Origin: Chelativorans salis
GTDB lineage: Bacteria; Pseudomonadota; Alphaproteobacteria; Rhizobiales; Rhizobiaceae
DNA: 64,000 nt
NCBI RefSeq assembly: GCF_025336525.1
Contig: NZ_JAOCZP010000004.1
Span: forward strand, 124,001-188,000
Direction: 5' to 3'
In this document: in pieces, positions 8,437-18,016 of the stretch
How the letters are laid out: each line of letters starts with the position of its first letter
Numbering within the stretch: position 1 is the stretch's first letter
Position numbers and translations under genes: made by a program
Notes under the pieces: generated by a model
The model's input: only the letters and a program-made list of their open reading frames with translations
Told to the model about the DNA's origin: nothing
Databases searched by the model: none

Positions 8437-8530
8437 GCATCGGCCCGAAAATCGGAATCGATTTTCGGAAAGCACGATGCGTAGATTCAAAGACTTAGAG
8501 CGTCCTTTGTGCGCCCGAACGGCGCTCTAA
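8437..8530. repeat. Rhizobial intergenic palindromic repeat (two nested hairpins)
   Basis: The gap holds a nested hairpin: GCATCG (8437-8442) pairs with CGATGC (8475-8480), and inside CCGAAAATCG (8445-8454) pairs with CGATTTTCGG (8459-8468) around GAAT. A second stem, TTAGAGCG (8495-8502) with CGCTCTAA (8523-8530), follows at once. The sequence resembles intergenic elements repeated many times in Mesorhizobium-type genomes. It could also act as a bidirectional terminator between the flanking convergent genes. Confidence 0.7.
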
Positions 8531-8533
8531 GCG

Positions 8534-9241
8534 TCAGGCTGTGCTCTGCCGCGCCGAGATCATCTTGTGGAGATGCACCATCATCGCCGCCGCAAAAAGC
8601 GGCGTCAGCAGGTTCAGGAGCGGTACTGCCAGGAAGGCGGCAATCAGAAAGCCGGCGAGGAATATCGTGCCGGCATGGTGGCGGCGGAGCGCCTTCGCTT
8701 CGGCTTCACTGCGGAAGCGCATGGCAGCGAACTCGAAGAACTCGCGGCCCAGCAAGTAGGCGTTGACGACGAAGAAGATGACGAGGTTCACTCCCGGCAC
8801 AAGTAAGAGCAGAAGGGCGGCGAGATTGGCCAGCACGACAACGCCGAAGAATTTAAGCGACATCCAGATGGCGGGCACCAGGGGCACCGCCTCACCCGGC
8901 GGGTCCTGAGGGTAGCTCACCGTCTCCACCGCCTCGGCGACATCATCGAGGAAGAGGCCGGCAACAACGGCGGTGATGGGGGCAATGAGGAGCGCCAGGG
9001 CAAGCGCGAGGCCTATGCCCGCCGTTACCGCCGCCAGCACGCCGAGCCAGCCTGCCCAGGCCGGCAGCCCCGGCAGCAGCGCGTCGAGCCAGGGCATGGC
9101 GAAGACCTCGAACAATTCCTTGAAGGCAATCCACAGGCCAGCAAGGAGGAGGAGCGTGAGGCCGAGCGACTTGAAAAACGCGCCGCGGAAGGCAGGGGTG
9201 AAAAGCTGGCTGGCGGCAGCACGCGCGGCATCGAAAATCAT
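8534..9241 (-). CDS. EI24/CysZ-family membrane protein
   Basis: A 235-residue inner-membrane protein with about four long hydrophobic regions (residues 25-45, 65-100, 135-165 and 195-225) and the internal LLLLLVPGVNLVIFFVVNAYLLGREFFE pattern, here seen as LVPGVNLVIFF and NAYLLGREFFE. This is typical of the EI24/CysZ family (PF07264). CysZ proteins take up sulfate, but no cys genes are near, so sulfate transport is only a possibility. It ends three bases after the palindromic repeat. Confidence 0.85.
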   Translation of the reverse strand: MIFDAARAAASQLFTPAFRGAFFKSLGLTLLLLAGLWIAFKELFEVFAMPWLDALLPGLPAWAGWLGVLAAVTAGIGLALALALLIAPITAVVAGLFLDDVAEAVETVSYPQDPPGEAVPLVPAIWMSLKFFGVVVLANLAALLLLLVPGVNLVIFFVVNAYLLGREFFEFAAMRFRSEAEAKALRRHHAGTIFLAGFLIAAFLAVPLLNLLTPLFAAAMMVHLHKMISARQSTA

Positions 9242-9401
9242 GAAGAAGCCTTCATCGAAACGCGAGGTGAGCCCGCGAGATAGGCGGCAACGGCGGCTGG
9301 CGCAAGCGGCACATGCATATATGCCGGTCTTGCAAATCTCAGTCGAGACGATAAACCCGCCGAAACCTCCCGCCGTTCAGGCTTGAATCTTGGAGATCTA
9401 G

Positions 9402-10394
9402 ATGAGTTCGTTTGACGTTTTGTGCATCGGCAATGCCATCGTGGACATCATTGCCCGGTGCGACGAGCGGTTTCTGATTGAGAACGACATCATCAGGGGC
9501 GCCATGAACCTGATCGACGTCGAACGCTCGGCGCTGCTTTACGAGCGCATGGGGCCGGCCATCGAGACGTCGGGGGGAAGTGCGGGCAATACGGCGGCGG
9601 CCGTAGCCGGACTAGGAGGCCAGGCCGCCTTTTTCGGCAAGGTTTCGAGCGACCAGCTTGGCGAGATCTACACGCACGACATCCGCGCCCAGGGCGTGTC
9701 CTTCGATACGCGGCCGCTTCCGGGCCATCCGCCGACGGCCCGCTCCATGATTTTCGTCACGCCGGACGGCGAGCGCTCCATGAATACCTATCTCGGTGCT
9801 TGCCTCGAACTGGGGCCGGACGACGTGGAGGAAGATAAGGCGAAGGGCGCCAAGGTCAGCTATTTCGAAGGCTACCTGTGGGATCCTCCACGCGCCAAGG
9901 AGGCGATCCGCATGACGGCGGAGATCGCTCACGCGGCCGGCCGCGAAGTGGCCATGTCGCTCTCTGATCCCTTCTGCGTCGACCGCTACCGGGGAGAGTT
10001 CCTGGAGTTGATGCGCTCGGGCAGCGTCGATATCGTCTTTGCCAACGAGCATGAGCTGATGTCGCTCTACCAGACGGCATCCTTCGAGGCAGCGCTGGAC
10101 GCCATCCGCGCCGATTGCCGGCTGGCTATCGTCACGCGTTCGGAGCGCGGCTCGATCGCCATGACGCGGGAAGAGAACGTGGCGGTGGACGCGGTCCCCG
10201 TGGAAAATGTGGTGGACACGACCGGCGCGGGGGATCTTTACGCCGCCGGTTTTCTGTTCGGCTATACGCGCGGCCGCAACCTCACCGACTGCGCCCGGCT
10301 CGGCTCGCTGGCGGCGGCTATGGTGATCCAGCAAATCGGACCACGCCTGCAGGTGAACCTGAAGGAGAAGGCGCAGGAGGCGGGGCTGCTCTAG
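9402..10394 (+). CDS. Adenosine kinase (PfkB family)
   Basis: A 330-residue PfkB-family kinase of the adenosine-kinase type: the N-terminal CIGNAIVDIIA, the SGGSAGNTAAAVAGLGG substrate loop (about residues 56-73) and the catalytic DTTGAGDLYAAGF (about 267-279). It should convert adenosine to AMP with ATP in the cytoplasm. The family is regular in Alphaproteobacteria. arfB follows 37 bases downstream and may share its transcript. No operon partner points to another sugar substrate. Confidence 0.88.
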   Translation: MSSFDVLCIGNAIVDIIARCDERFLIENDIIRGAMNLIDVERSALLYERMGPAIETSGGSAGNTAAAVAGLGGQAAFFGKVSSDQLGEIYTHDIRAQGVSFDTRPLPGHPPTARSMIFVTPDGERSMNTYLGACLELGPDDVEEDKAKGAKVSYFEGYLWDPPRAKEAIRMTAEIAHAAGREVAMSLSDPFCVDRYRGEFLELMRSGSVDIVFANEHELMSLYQTASFEAALDAIRADCRLAIVTRSERGSIAMTREENVAVDAVPVENVVDTTGAGDLYAAGFLFGYTRGRNLTDCARLGSLAAAMVIQQIGPRLQVNLKEKAQEAGLL

Positions 10395-10431
10395 AAGTGC
10401 CGCCGTTGGGGAGGAACGAGGACCCAGGACA

Positions 10432-10866
10432 ATGGCCGAAGGCGGTCTTACCATTCAGCCGGGTGTCTATGTCGCTGAGGACGAGCTGGAAGAGCAATTC
10501 ATCCGCTCCTCCGGGCCTGGCGGGCAGAACGTCAACAAGGTAGCGACGGCGGTACAACTGCGCTTCGACGCCGCTCATGCACGCCACCTGCCGGAGCGCG
10601 TGCGGGTGCGGGCGCTGAAGCTTGCGGGTAGCCGGGCGACCAAGGAAGGCCAAATCGTCATTGAGGCGGGGCGCTACCGCACGCAGGAGCAGAACCGCGC
10701 CGATGCGCGAGCGCGCCTCACCGAACTCCTGAAAAAGGCAGCCGAGCCGCCGCCGAAGCCGCGTAAGAAGACAAAGCCCTCGAAAGGGGCGGTCGAGCGA
10801 CGGCTAAAGGCGAAGGCGGGACGGGCGCAGGTGAAGAAGATGCGCGGCAAGATTCCGCCGGAGTGA
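10432..10866 (+). CDS. arfB: Alternative ribosome-rescue factor ArfB (YaeJ), peptidyl-tRNA hydrolase
   Basis: ArfB frees ribosomes stalled at mRNA ends by hydrolysing the peptidyl-tRNA. The 144-residue protein carries the catalytic GGQ motif in RSSGPGGQNVNKVATAV (about residues 25-41) and a lysine/arginine-rich C-terminal tail (from about residue 108) that enters the empty mRNA channel. Length and tail are normal for the family. It follows the adenosine kinase gene by 37 bases. Confidence 0.95.
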   Translation: MAEGGLTIQPGVYVAEDELEEQFIRSSGPGGQNVNKVATAVQLRFDAAHARHLPERVRVRALKLAGSRATKEGQIVIEAGRYRTQEQNRADARARLTELLKKAAEPPPKPRKKTKPSKGAVERRLKAKAGRAQVKKMRGKIPPE

Positions 10867-10873
10867 ATACCAC

Positions 10874-10895
10874 GCCGCCAACCCGGCATTTTTTT
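10874..10895 (+). terminator. Weak candidate intrinsic terminator after arfB
   Basis: GCCG (10874-10877) and CGGC (10884-10887) can form a short four-base stem, followed by a run of seven T (10889-10895). The stem is short, so this may be only a partial terminator. Confidence 0.35.
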
Positions 10896-10907
10896 CTTCC
10901 GAGAGTT

Positions 10908-10936
10908 TTGCGATTGAAATATTGGTCGGTTAAATA
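10908..10936 (+). promoter_or_regulatory. Candidate sigma-70 promoter of kbp
   Basis: TTGCGA (10908-10913) and TAAATA (10931-10936) are 17 bases apart in an unusually AT-rich stretch before the LysM-protein gene, whose start is 36 bases farther on. Judged by eye only. Confidence 0.4.
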
Positions 10937-10971
10937 TCTCTCGGGGGCGCAGTTTCAACCGGAGAATTTCA

Positions 10972-11418
10972 ATGGGCATTTTCGATTTCGTGAAATCGGT
11001 CGGCACCAAGCTGGGTGTCGTGGAGGAGGAACCGCCGGCAGCGAACGCCGTGAAAAAGGAACTCGACTCCCATAAGCTCGGCACCGACAAGGTGGACGTC
11101 GAACTACAGGGCGACAAGGTCGTGCTGAAGGGCGAGGTGAAAGATCAGTCGGCGTTCGAGAAGGCGGTGATTGCCGTCGGCAACACGCTGGGCATCTCCA
11201 AGGTGGAAGCCACCGAGTTGAAGGTGGGCGGCGCGGCGGCAAAGGATCCGGTCTTCCATACGGTGAAGAAAGGCGACAACCTTTGGAAGATCGCCGAGGC
11301 GCATTACGGCAAGGGCAACGGCGCCAAGCACACGGTCATCTTCGAAGCCAACACGCCGATGCTCAAGCACCCCGACAAGATCTATCCTGGCCAGGTTCTT
11401 CGCATTCCCGAGCTTTAA
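10972..11418 (+). CDS. kbp: BON- and LysM-domain protein (Kbp/YgaU-like potassium-binding protein)
   Basis: A 148-residue cytoplasmic protein with an N-terminal MGIFDFVKSVGTKLG helix, a BON domain (about residues 35-85) and a C-terminal LysM domain (HTVKKGDNLWKIAEAHYG, about 93-147) ending VLRIPEL. This is the exact arrangement and length of E. coli Kbp (YgaU), a potassium sensor induced by osmotic stress; no signal peptide is visible, as in Kbp. Function here is inferred by family. Confidence 0.92.
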   Translation: MGIFDFVKSVGTKLGVVEEEPPAANAVKKELDSHKLGTDKVDVELQGDKVVLKGEVKDQSAFEKAVIAVGNTLGISKVEATELKVGGAAAKDPVFHTVKKGDNLWKIAEAHYGKGNGAKHTVIFEANTPMLKHPDKIYPGQVLRIPEL

Positions 11419-11508
11419 GAAAGCGCGCGCAGGCGCCATATTGGCATCGCGATGAAACGTCCTGGCGTGGCCTTTTTCGTCTGCGCCGGGCACGCTTAGA
11501 GAGAGGCC

Positions 11509-12132
11509 ATGCTCGTTCTTCCAAACGGCGTGCGGCATTTCCCGGGGTTCCTCGACAGTGACGAACAGGAAGCGCTGCTTGCCGACATCCGCGCCGTCGT
11601 GACCGCGGCACCCCTTTATGTGCCGACTATGCCGAAGACCGGCAAGCCGATGAGCGTGCGCATGACCAATTGCGGGCCGCTCGGCTGGGTGACGGACAAG
11701 GAGCGCGGCTACCGCTATCAGGACACCCACCCCGAGATCGGCAATCCGTGGCCGCCAATGCCCGAGCGTTTGCTCGCCCTGTGGGAGGCGGTGGCGGAGT
11801 ATCCGCATCCGCCGGAAGCCTGCCTGGTCAACTACTACACGGATACGGCGAAGATGGGTCTGCACCAGGACCGTGATGAGAAGGATTTCGCGGCCCCCGT
11901 CGTGTCAGTCTCGCTGGGGAATGCCTGCCTGTTCCGCGTCGGCGGCACCAGCCGTTCGGCCAAGACGGTCTCCTTCCGGCTGGAAAGCGGCGATGTGGTC
12001 GTGCTCGGCGGTGAGGAACGGCTTTGCTACCACGGGGTGGACCGGATCTATCCCGACACCTCGCCGCTTCTGAGAAACAGTGGGCGCATTAACCTGACGC
12101 TGAGGCGCGTAAATCCGCCTACAGCTTCCTGA
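11509..12132 (+). CDS. alkB: AlkB-like Fe(II)/2-oxoglutarate-dependent dioxygenase
   Basis: A 207-residue protein of the AlkB family, which oxidatively demethylates alkylated bases. The iron-binding HQDRDEKDF (His and Asp, about residues 122-130), the distal histidine in CYHGVDRI and the 2-oxoglutarate arginine pair in RINLTLRRV near the C-terminus are all visible. The start at 11509 lacks a strong Shine-Dalgarno, though GAGAGAGG precedes it. Its last 14 bases overlap the end of the convergent coaA gene. Together with the Ada-like protein it suggests alkylation repair by two routes. Confidence 0.93.
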   Translation: MLVLPNGVRHFPGFLDSDEQEALLADIRAVVTAAPLYVPTMPKTGKPMSVRMTNCGPLGWVTDKERGYRYQDTHPEIGNPWPPMPERLLALWEAVAEYPHPPEACLVNYYTDTAKMGLHQDRDEKDFAAPVVSVSLGNACLFRVGGTSRSAKTVSFRLESGDVVVLGGEERLCYHGVDRIYPDTSPLLRNSGRINLTLRRVNPPTAS

Positions 12133-13078
12133 GCGCCACCTCCTCGACCAGGTGGTTCGTCCCCTTGCGCAGGATCAAGTCTGCGCGTGGGCGGGTGGGC
12201 AGGATGTTCTCCCGCAGGTTCTTCAGGTTGATGTTCGCCCACAGCTGCTCGGCTATCGCCCGGGCCGAATTTTCCGTCAGCTTGGAATAGCGGTGAAAGA
12301 AGGACTGCGGGTCCCGGAACGCCGTCTCGCGCAGACGCATGAAACGGTCGACATACCACTGGTGGATCAGCTCTTCCGGAGCGTCGATATAGATCGAGAA
12401 ATCGAAGAAGTCGGACACGAAAGGCACCGCCTTGCCGTCTTCCGGCAGGTCGCGCGTCTGCAGGACGTTGATGCCCTCGAAGATAAGGATGTCCGGGCGG
12501 TCGATGGTGACAAACTCGCCGGGCAGGACATCGTAGGTAAAGTGCGAATAAAGCGGTGCCCGCACATTGGGCAGGCCCGCCTTGATGGCCGACAGAAACC
12601 GCAGGATGGCGCGGATGTCGTAGCTTTCGGGGAAGCCCTTGCGGTCCATCAGGTTCTCACGCCGCAGGGTCTCGTTGGGATAGAGGAAGCCGTCGGTGGT
12701 CACCAGGTCGACCTTGGGGCTCGACGGCCAGCGGGCGAGGAGCTCCTTCAATACGCGCGCGGTCGTCGATTTTCCGACGGCGACCGACCCGGCGATGCCG
12801 ATGACGAAAGGCGCCTTCACCGCGTCGTCGGCGTCAAAGAAGATCTGGCGTTGGCGAAACAGAAGCTGGTTGGCCTCCACATGCGCCGAAAGCAGCCGCG
12901 ACATGGAGAGGTAGACGCGCCGCACCTCCTCCAGATCCACCGGATCGTTGAGGGAGCGCAGGCGACGCACCTCGTCTTCCGTCAAGGTCAACGGCGTGTC
13001 GTCGCGGAAAGCCGCCCATTCCTCTGCGGTGAAGATGCGATAGGGAGAGTAGCGTTCGCCCGATACAAGCTGATCCAT
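12119..13078 (-). CDS. coaA: Type I pantothenate kinase
   Basis: CoaA makes 4'-phosphopantothenate, the first step of coenzyme A synthesis. The 319-residue protein has the P-loop [17 protein letters not shown] (about residues 95-111), the [10 protein letters not shown] substrate segment and the C-terminal [20 protein letters not shown] at 13078, starting [13 protein letters not shown], gives the usual family length; the open frame extends farther but only into sequence unlike the family. It is next to hisE on the same strand. coaE, the last enzyme of the pathway, is at 31,666. Confidence 0.95.
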   Translation of the reverse strand: MDQLVSGERYSPYRIFTAEEWAAFRDDTPLTLTEDEVRRLRSLNDPVDLEEVRRVYLSMSRLLSAHVEANQLLFRQRQIFFDADDAVKAPFVIGIAGSVAVGKSTTARVLKELLARWPSSPKVDLVTTDGFLYPNETLRRENLMDRKGFPESYDIRAILRFLSAIKAGLPNVRAPLYSHFTYDVLPGEFVTIDRPDILIFEGINVLQTRDLPEDGKAVPFVSDFFDFSIYIDAPEELIHQWYVDRFMRLRETAFRDPQSFFHRYSKLTENSARAIAEQLWANINLKNLRENILPTRPRADLILRKGTNHLVEEVALRKL

Positions 13079-13106
13079 CAGAGCCTTTTCCGTTCCACGG
13101 GCAAGG

Positions 13107-13448
13107 TCAGCCACGCCGCTTGTCCGGCGATTTTCCGCGGGCGGTCTTTTCGGCAACGCCGGAGCGCCCGGTGCGGCTTTCAAGCTCCGCGGTCACCTCT
13201 TCCAGCGGGATGCCGGCGAGGGCAAGTACGACGAGCCAATGATACAAAAGATCGGCGCTTTCCGAAACGATCGCCTTGCGGTCGCCGGAGACGGCGGCGA
13301 TGACCGTTTCCACCGCCTCTTCGCCCAGCTTCTGCGCCGCCTTCTCCATGCCGCTTGAGAAAAGACGCGCCGTCCAGGAATCCGGATCGTCCGAGCGCGC
13401 CCGCTCGGCGATGATGGCCTCGAGAGTGGAAATATCGAACCGGCTCAT
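13107..13448 (-). CDS. hisE: Phosphoribosyl-ATP pyrophosphatase
   Basis: HisE hydrolyses phosphoribosyl-ATP to phosphoribosyl-AMP, the second step of histidine synthesis. The 113-residue protein has the MazG-like motif [11 protein letters not shown]...[13 protein letters not shown], with the metal-binding acidic residues. It is separate from HisI, as usual in Alphaproteobacteria. Its ATGA start overlaps the hisF stop by four bases, so translation is probably coupled; it is the last gene of the his operon. Confidence 0.96.
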   Translation of the reverse strand: MSRFDISTLEAIIAERARSDDPDSWTARLFSSGMEKAAQKLGEEAVETVIAAVSGDRKAIVSESADLLYHWLVVLALAGIPLEEVTAELESRTGRSGVAEKTARGKSPDKRRG

Positions 13449-14245
13449 GTGCGCGCCTCCCGGCCTGCAGGGTCAAGCCGCATGGGAATTCCCGCACTGG
13501 CCATATGCTGCTTTGCCTGGCCGATCGTATAGGTTCCGAAGTGGAAGATCGAGGCGGCGAGCACGGCCGTCGCGTGGCCGTCGCGAATACCTTCGACCAG
13601 GTGATCCAGCGTGCCGACGCCGCCCGAGGCGATCACCGGCGCGCGCACGGCGTCGGCGACCGCGCGCGTCAGCGCGACGTCGTAGCCGGCTTTGGTGCCG
13701 TCGCGGTCCATCGAGGTGAGCAGGATTTCGCCTGCTCCCAGCGCCACCACACGCTCGGCGAAGGCGACGGCGTCGATGCCGGTGGCGTTGCGCCCGCCAT
13801 GGGTGAAGATCTCCCAGCGGTCTGCCTCGTCCTCGCCCGATACCTTCTTGGCGTCGATGGCCACGACGATACATTGATTGCCGAACTTGTCGGCTGCGCG
13901 GGCAACGAACTCGGGATCGTTTACCGCAGCGGTGTTGATCGACACCTTGTCGGCGCCAGCCAAGAGCAGTTTGCGGATGTCGGCAACCTGCCGCACGCCA
14001 CCGCCCACCGTCAGCGGCATGAAGCACTGCTCCGCAGTACGCGCCACCACATCGAAGATAGTCTCGCGGTTCTCGTGGCTCGCCGTGATGTCGAGGAAGC
14101 AGAGTTCGTCGGCACCGGCCGCATCATAGGCCTTCGCCGCCTCCACCGGATCGCCGGCATCGATGAGGTCGACGAAGTTGACGCCCTTGACGACGCGGCC
14201 ATCCTTGACGTCGAGGCAGGGGATGACGCGGGCTTTGAGGGTCAT
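13445..14245 (-). CDS. hisF: Imidazole glycerol phosphate synthase, cyclase subunit
   Basis: HisF is the TIM-barrel subunit that joins ammonia from HisH to PRFAR, giving imidazole glycerol phosphate and AICAR. The 266-residue protein begins [19 protein letters not shown], with the first catalytic aspartate, and has [12 protein letters not shown] with the second. Start overlaps the hisA stop and end overlaps the hisE start by four bases each. Confidence 0.97.
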   Translation of the reverse strand: MTLKARVIPCLDVKDGRVVKGVNFVDLIDAGDPVEAAKAYDAAGADELCFLDITASHENRETIFDVVARTAEQCFMPLTVGGGVRQVADIRKLLLAGADKVSINTAAVNDPEFVARAADKFGNQCIVVAIDAKKVSGEDEADRWEIFTHGGRNATGIDAVAFAERVVALGAGEILLTSMDRDGTKAGYDVALTRAVADAVRAPVIASGGVGTLDHLVEGIRDGHATAVLAASIFHFGTYTIGQAKQHMASAGIPMRLDPAGREART

Positions 14246-14985
14246 GTGCGCACCTCCCGCAACACCTTCAGCGCTTCCCTCGGATCGATGCGCCCGTCAT
14301 AAAGCGCTCGGCCGGAGATTGCGCCTTCCAATTTGGCCGCATCAGGCCGCGTAATGCGCTCGATATCGGCCATGGAGGCCAGCCCGCCGGAGGCGATAAC
14401 GGGGATGGAAACGGCGTCGGCCAGCGCGATGGTCGCATCCCAGTTGATGCCAGTCAGCACGCCATCGCGGTCGATGTCCGTATAGATGATGGCGGCCACG
14501 CCGGCGCCCTCGAAACGCCTTGCAAGCTCGACCGCCGACAGATCCGACGTCTCGGCCCACCCTTCCACCGCCACCTTGCCCCCCCGGGCATCGATGCCGA
14601 CGGCGATCTTGTCGGAAAATTTTTGGCATGCCTCGCGCACCAGAGCCGGGTCGCGCACGGCCACCGTGCCGAGGATGACGCGAGCGAGGCCTTTTTCGAG
14701 CCAGGCTTCGATCTGCTCCAGCGAGCGGATGCCGCCACCGAGTTGCACCGGGTTCTTCGTTGCCCCGAGGATGGCTTCGACGGCAGTGCCGTTGATGCTC
14801 GTTCCGGCGAAGGCGCCATTGAGATCGACCACGTGCAGCCATTCGAAGCCTTCGTCTTCGAAGGCCTTCGCCTGGGCGGCCGGGTCGGCATTGTAGACCG
14901 TCGCCTCGCTCATCTCGCCGAGCTTCAGGCGCACACACTGGCCGTCCTTCAAATCAACGGCGGGGAAAAGGATTTTCTTTCTCAT
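14242..14985 (-). CDS. hisA: ProFAR isomerase
   Basis: HisA, a TIM-barrel isomerase, opens the ribose ring of ProFAR to make the HisF substrate. The 247-residue protein has [14 protein letters not shown] at the N-terminus (catalytic Asp about residue 10) and [13 protein letters not shown] with the second catalytic Asp (about 130). It lies two bases after the VOC gene and overlaps hisF by four. Confidence 0.97.
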   Translation of the reverse strand: MRKKILFPAVDLKDGQCVRLKLGEMSEATVYNADPAAQAKAFEDEGFEWLHVVDLNGAFAGTSINGTAVEAILGATKNPVQLGGGIRSLEQIEAWLEKGLARVILGTVAVRDPALVREACQKFSDKIAVGIDARGGKVAVEGWAETSDLSAVELARRFEGAGVAAIIYTDIDRDGVLTGINWDATIALADAVSIPVIASGGLASMADIERITRPDAAKLEGAISGRALYDGRIDPREALKVLREVRT

Positions 14986-14987
14986 CG

Positions 14988-15425
14988 CTATACGGACTGC
15001 CTCTGGCCCAACGGTGCGGCCAGCCTCAGCAGGTAGCCATCCGGATCCTGCACGAGAAACTGCCGCACACCTATTTCAACGTCGCCCGTCTGATACCAAT
15101 TTTCCTCCGCCTCCATGAAAAGCGGCCATCCGGCCTGCTTTAAGCTCTGCAGCGGTTGGCCTAGATGAGGAACGTCGATCTGAAAGTTCACGCCGCGGCC
15201 CAATGGTGGTGTGAGATCTCCCGTAATCCAATGCCGCTCGTCGGTGCCATACTCTTCGAGCGTGACCTGTGCACCGTCGAGAGCGAGATACGTGAAACGC
15301 TCGGCACTTCGCTCATAGGCAACCGTGAAGCCGATCAACCCGCACCAAAAGGACAGACTGGCATCGAGGTTCGAAACGAGAAGTTCCGGCACCAAGGATG
15401 CCTGACGGAAATCCTCGCGGATCAT
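14988..15425 (-). CDS. VOC-family (glyoxalase/bleomycin-resistance-like) protein in the his operon
   Basis: A 145-residue protein with the paired beta-alpha-beta fold of the vicinal-oxygen-chelate superfamily: [20 protein letters not shown] at the N-terminus and [17 protein letters not shown] near the end. The length and tandem strands resemble bleomycin-binding proteins, but the true ligand is unknown. ATG at 15,425 is preferred because it overlaps the hisH stop as ATGA; GTG at 15,434 is possible. It sits between hisH and hisA and so should be co-transcribed with histidine synthesis, to which it has no known link. Confidence 0.85.
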   Translation of the reverse strand: MIREDFRQASLVPELLVSNLDASLSFWCGLIGFTVAYERSAERFTYLALDGAQVTLEEYGTDERHWITGDLTPPLGRGVNFQIDVPHLGQPLQSLKQAGWPLFMEAEENWYQTGDVEIGVRQFLVQDPDGYLLRLAAPLGQRQSV

Positions 15426-16072
15426 GGCCTCCACCTCAGGAAATTCGCGATCAGCGCAAGCCCCAGCGTCTGGCTCTTTTCCGGGTGGAACTGGGTGCCG
15501 GCAAGGTTGTCGCGCGCGACGGCCGCGGTGACCGCGCCGCCGTAATCCGCCACCGCCAAAATGTCCTCGGCGCGCGTGGCGTCGAGATGGTAGGAGTGCA
15601 CGAAATAGGCGTGCAGGCCGTCCGGGCCCGTGCGGATGTCCTCGAAGAGCGGGTGGGGTCGGTTCAGGCGGATCGTGTTCCAGCCGATCTGCGGGATCTT
15701 CAGTGCGGAGTCGGCGGGCGCCATCTCCTTCACGTCGCCGGAGATCCAGCCGAAGCCTTTGGTCGCGGTCTTTTCCAGGCCGCGGTCGGACATGAGCTGC
15801 ATGCCGACGCAGATGCCGAGGAAGGGGCGTGCCTTGGCGATAGCAACTTCCTCGACGGCCTCGGTCATGCCAGGCACCGCGTCGAGGCCGGCGCGGCAGT
15901 CGGCATAGGCGCCAACGCCGGGCAGCACGATGTGGTCGGCCGTGCGCACGCGCTCGGCGTCGGCGGTGAGATCGATCTCGGCGGCGATGCCCGCCTCACG
16001 GGCGGCGCGCTCGAAGGCCTTAGTGGCCGAGCGCAGGTTGCCGGAGCCGTAGTCGATGATGGCGACGCGCAT
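15422..16072 (-). CDS. hisH: Imidazole glycerol phosphate synthase, glutaminase subunit
   Basis: HisH is a class I glutamine amidotransferase that feeds ammonia to HisF. The 216-residue protein starts [15 protein letters not shown] and shows the nucleophile elbow [11 protein letters not shown] (Cys about residue 86) and the catalytic FHPEKSQ (His-x-Glu) near the C-terminus. Its start is two bases after the DUF2628 stop. Confidence 0.97.
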   Translation of the reverse strand: MRVAIIDYGSGNLRSATKAFERAAREAGIAAEIDLTADAERVRTADHIVLPGVGAYADCRAGLDAVPGMTEAVEEVAIAKARPFLGICVGMQLMSDRGLEKTATKGFGWISGDVKEMAPADSALKIPQIGWNTIRLNRPHPLFEDIRTGPDGLHAYFVHSYHLDATRAEDILAVADYGGAVTAAVARDNLAGTQFHPEKSQTLGLALIANFLRWRP

Positions 16073-16074
16073 GC

Positions 16075-16557
16075 TCAACCTCCGCGCGGATAGTCGAGAA
16101 GGTCGAAGGAGGAGCCCCGTGCCAGGCCGGTGCCGGCGCTCAGTGCCGCCGGCACGGTGGGCGGCGCGGCGGGCGGTCTGTCGGCGAGCGGAGCAACGTC
16201 GGCCGCGTAGCGCATCTCCGCCTCGTTGTGGTTCCCCGCCTCCACGACGCCCCACACGGACCAGCCGCGCCTGCGCAGGGCGGCGACGCGCAAGTTCTGC
16301 GCCTCCAGCCCGATGAGGACGGACAGGAGCAGCCCGATGAGCGGCGCCACGAGGGAGAACCCCAGCAGGGTGCCCAACGCACCCAGCATCAGGCCGAGCA
16401 CCAGCGCAGCCAACGCCTCCAGCCACATGCGGTGCCACAGGAACCAGAAGAACGGCACGAGGAAGGCCAGGGCGGCGAAGCCGTCGCGCACGAAGACGGC
16501 CTTCTCCGCCTTTTCCTGCGCCGCGCCGCCAGGCTCCAGAACGAGATAACTTGCCAT
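16075..16557 (-). CDS. DUF2628 membrane protein in the his operon
   Basis: A 160-residue protein with a short cytoplasmic N-terminus and three hydrophobic segments ([32 protein letters not shown] and [18 protein letters not shown]), then a hydrophilic proline-rich tail. [14 protein letters not shown] is the pattern of DUF2628, an alphaproteobacterial family placed regularly between hisB and hisH. Function unknown. It is eight bases from hisB and two from hisH. Confidence 0.87.
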   Translation of the reverse strand: MASYLVLEPGGAAQEKAEKAVFVRDGFAALAFLVPFFWFLWHRMWLEALAALVLGLMLGALGTLLGFSLVAPLIGLLLSVLIGLEAQNLRVAALRRRGWSVWGVVEAGNHNEAEMRYAADVAPLADRPPAAPPTVPAALSAGTGLARGSSFDLLDYPRGG

Positions 16558-16565
16558 CGCCGACC

Positions 16566-17174
16566 TCAGCCCTTGAGCGTGCCCTTGGTGGAGGGTACGG
16601 CCTCCGGCTGGCGCGGATCGGGCTCGCACGCCGCGCGCAGAACCCGCGCCACCGCCTTGAAGCAGGTCTCGGCGATGTGGTGGCTGTTGGCGCCGTAATG
16701 GTTCGTCACATGCAGGGTGATGCCGGCGTTCTGGGCAAGCGCCTGGAAGAATTCGCGCACTAGTTCGGTGTCGAAGGTGCCGATCTTGGGCGAAGGGAAA
16801 GCCGCCTGCCAGACGAGGAAGGGCCTGCCGGAAACGTCGATCGCAGCGCGCGTCACCGTCTCGTCCATCGCGAGATCCAACGAGGCGTAGCGTGTGATGC
16901 CGCGCCGCTCGCCAAGGGCGGCGGCGATGGCCTGGCCGATGGCGATGCCGCAATCCTCCACTGTGTGGTGATCGTCGATGTGCAGGTCGCCCTTCGCCTT
17001 CACCGTTAGGTCGATGAGGGAATGACGCGAAAGCTGCTCCAGCATGTGGTCGAAGAAACCAACGCCGGTGGCGACGTCGAAACGGCCTTCGCCGTCGAGG
17101 TCGACGGTCACGGCGATCTCGGTCTCGTTCGTCTTGCGGCCGATCTCCGCGCGGCGCGGTTTGCTGGCAGCCAT
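16566..17174 (-). CDS. hisB: Imidazoleglycerol-phosphate dehydratase
   Basis: HisB dehydrates imidazole glycerol phosphate, sixth step of histidine synthesis. The 202-residue monofunctional protein has the manganese-binding sets [27 protein letters not shown] and [14 protein letters not shown] at 17174 is chosen because GAAGGA lies eight bases before it and the length is then normal; an upstream ATG at 17219 would add 15 residues. It is the first gene of the operon, which continues through hisE. Confidence 0.97.
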   Translation of the reverse strand: MAASKPRRAEIGRKTNETEIAVTVDLDGEGRFDVATGVGFFDHMLEQLSRHSLIDLTVKAKGDLHIDDHHTVEDCGIAIGQAIAAALGERRGITRYASLDLAMDETVTRAAIDVSGRPFLVWQAAFPSPKIGTFDTELVREFFQALAQNAGITLHVTNHYGANSHHIAETCFKAVARVLRAACEPDPRQPEAVPSTKGTLKG

Positions 17175-17326
17175 GGGATTTTCCTTCGCGAGGTCAGAAG
17201 GCCAGCCTTCTAGCAGCATGTCCGGGGGAACGCCAGACGGCGGCTGGCTGTCGGGTGGCTGGCATGGGACTGATGGTCATCGGTGCGGATCTGTGCTTCT
17301 TCTTTGATCTTTCGGCAAGCTCACCG

Positions 17327-17356
17327 ACCCTTCGACAGGCCCACCCTTCGACAGGC
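17327..17356. repeat. Two-copy direct repeat
   Basis: The 14-base unit ACCCTTCGACAGGC occurs at 17,327-17,340 and again at 17,343-17,356, and the second copy runs on into CTCAGGGTGAGG. This CCTTCGACAGGCTCAGG string is a widespread intergenic repeat in GC-rich proteobacteria. Confidence 0.65.
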
Positions 17357-17891
17357 TCAGGGTGAGGGCGGACGCGCGTCCTCGTCGCCACGCCCGGCTG
17401 CACCGTCTGGCCTTTGTGATTGGGTGGGAAGCGGGGCGCGTTGTCCGAGCCACTCAATTCATTTTAAGGCGCGAGCAACGCGCCCCGCCGGCCGCTGTCC
17501 CGACATTCGACCGGTCTAAGGGCTCTTTCTGGCTCCGGACGGTCACACGCAGTAAAGCGCCTTTGCCGAAGCCCGCGGCTTTTCCGCATCCGGTATCGCC
17601 CATCTTGCGATGGGCCTGCCGGACTCCGGCCTGTTCGCGGGCCCTCACATGCCTCCAGGTACCGTTCCTGAAGGGGGAGGCTGCCGCCGCTCTCCCTGAT
17701 CTCCGGTCCGGACCCGATTCCCGCGAGAGCGATGGGGCTATGATAGGGGCGGCTTGGGCAGGGGGCGAATTTTCCTGCGAGAGAAGTTGCAGGTTGTGGG
17801 GGATCAATGGGTTAGTGGGAAAGAGCGGTAAAATCTATCCCCGCTTTGGATCACATCATTGGGCCAGCTGGTATCCATGGTCAGTGTTCTG

Positions 17892-18016
17892 GCATGGATC
17901 CTCGGGTCAAGCCCGAGGATGATGAATAGAGGACAAGTGGCGGCAAGACGCCAACGTTGGTGATTAGCGCAGCATCTCCCCCTTCGTCATCGTCGGGCTT
18001 GACCCGAGGAACCATG
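17892..18016. repeat. Inverted pair of REP-like palindromic elements
   Basis: The element at 17,892-17,923 contains ATCCTCGGG (17,898-17,906) and CCCGAGGAT (17,912-17,920), a nine-base stem. A near-complete reverse copy lies at 17,987-18,016 (CGGGCTTGACCCGAGGA within it). The two copies could pair with each other over about 30 bases. Decayed relatives occur at 41,607 and 46,041, so the family is repeated in this chromosome. Confidence 0.7.

Noticed and set aside
12152-13303. 383-codon plus-strand frame opposite coaA
   Set aside because: It is antisense to a clear pantothenate kinase and has no recognisable domain.
17362-17922. 186-codon plus-strand frame and the 117-codon minus frame at 17,454-17,807
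   Set aside because: They overlap on opposite strands in a repeat-bearing gap, lack ribosome-binding sites and show low-complexity translations.
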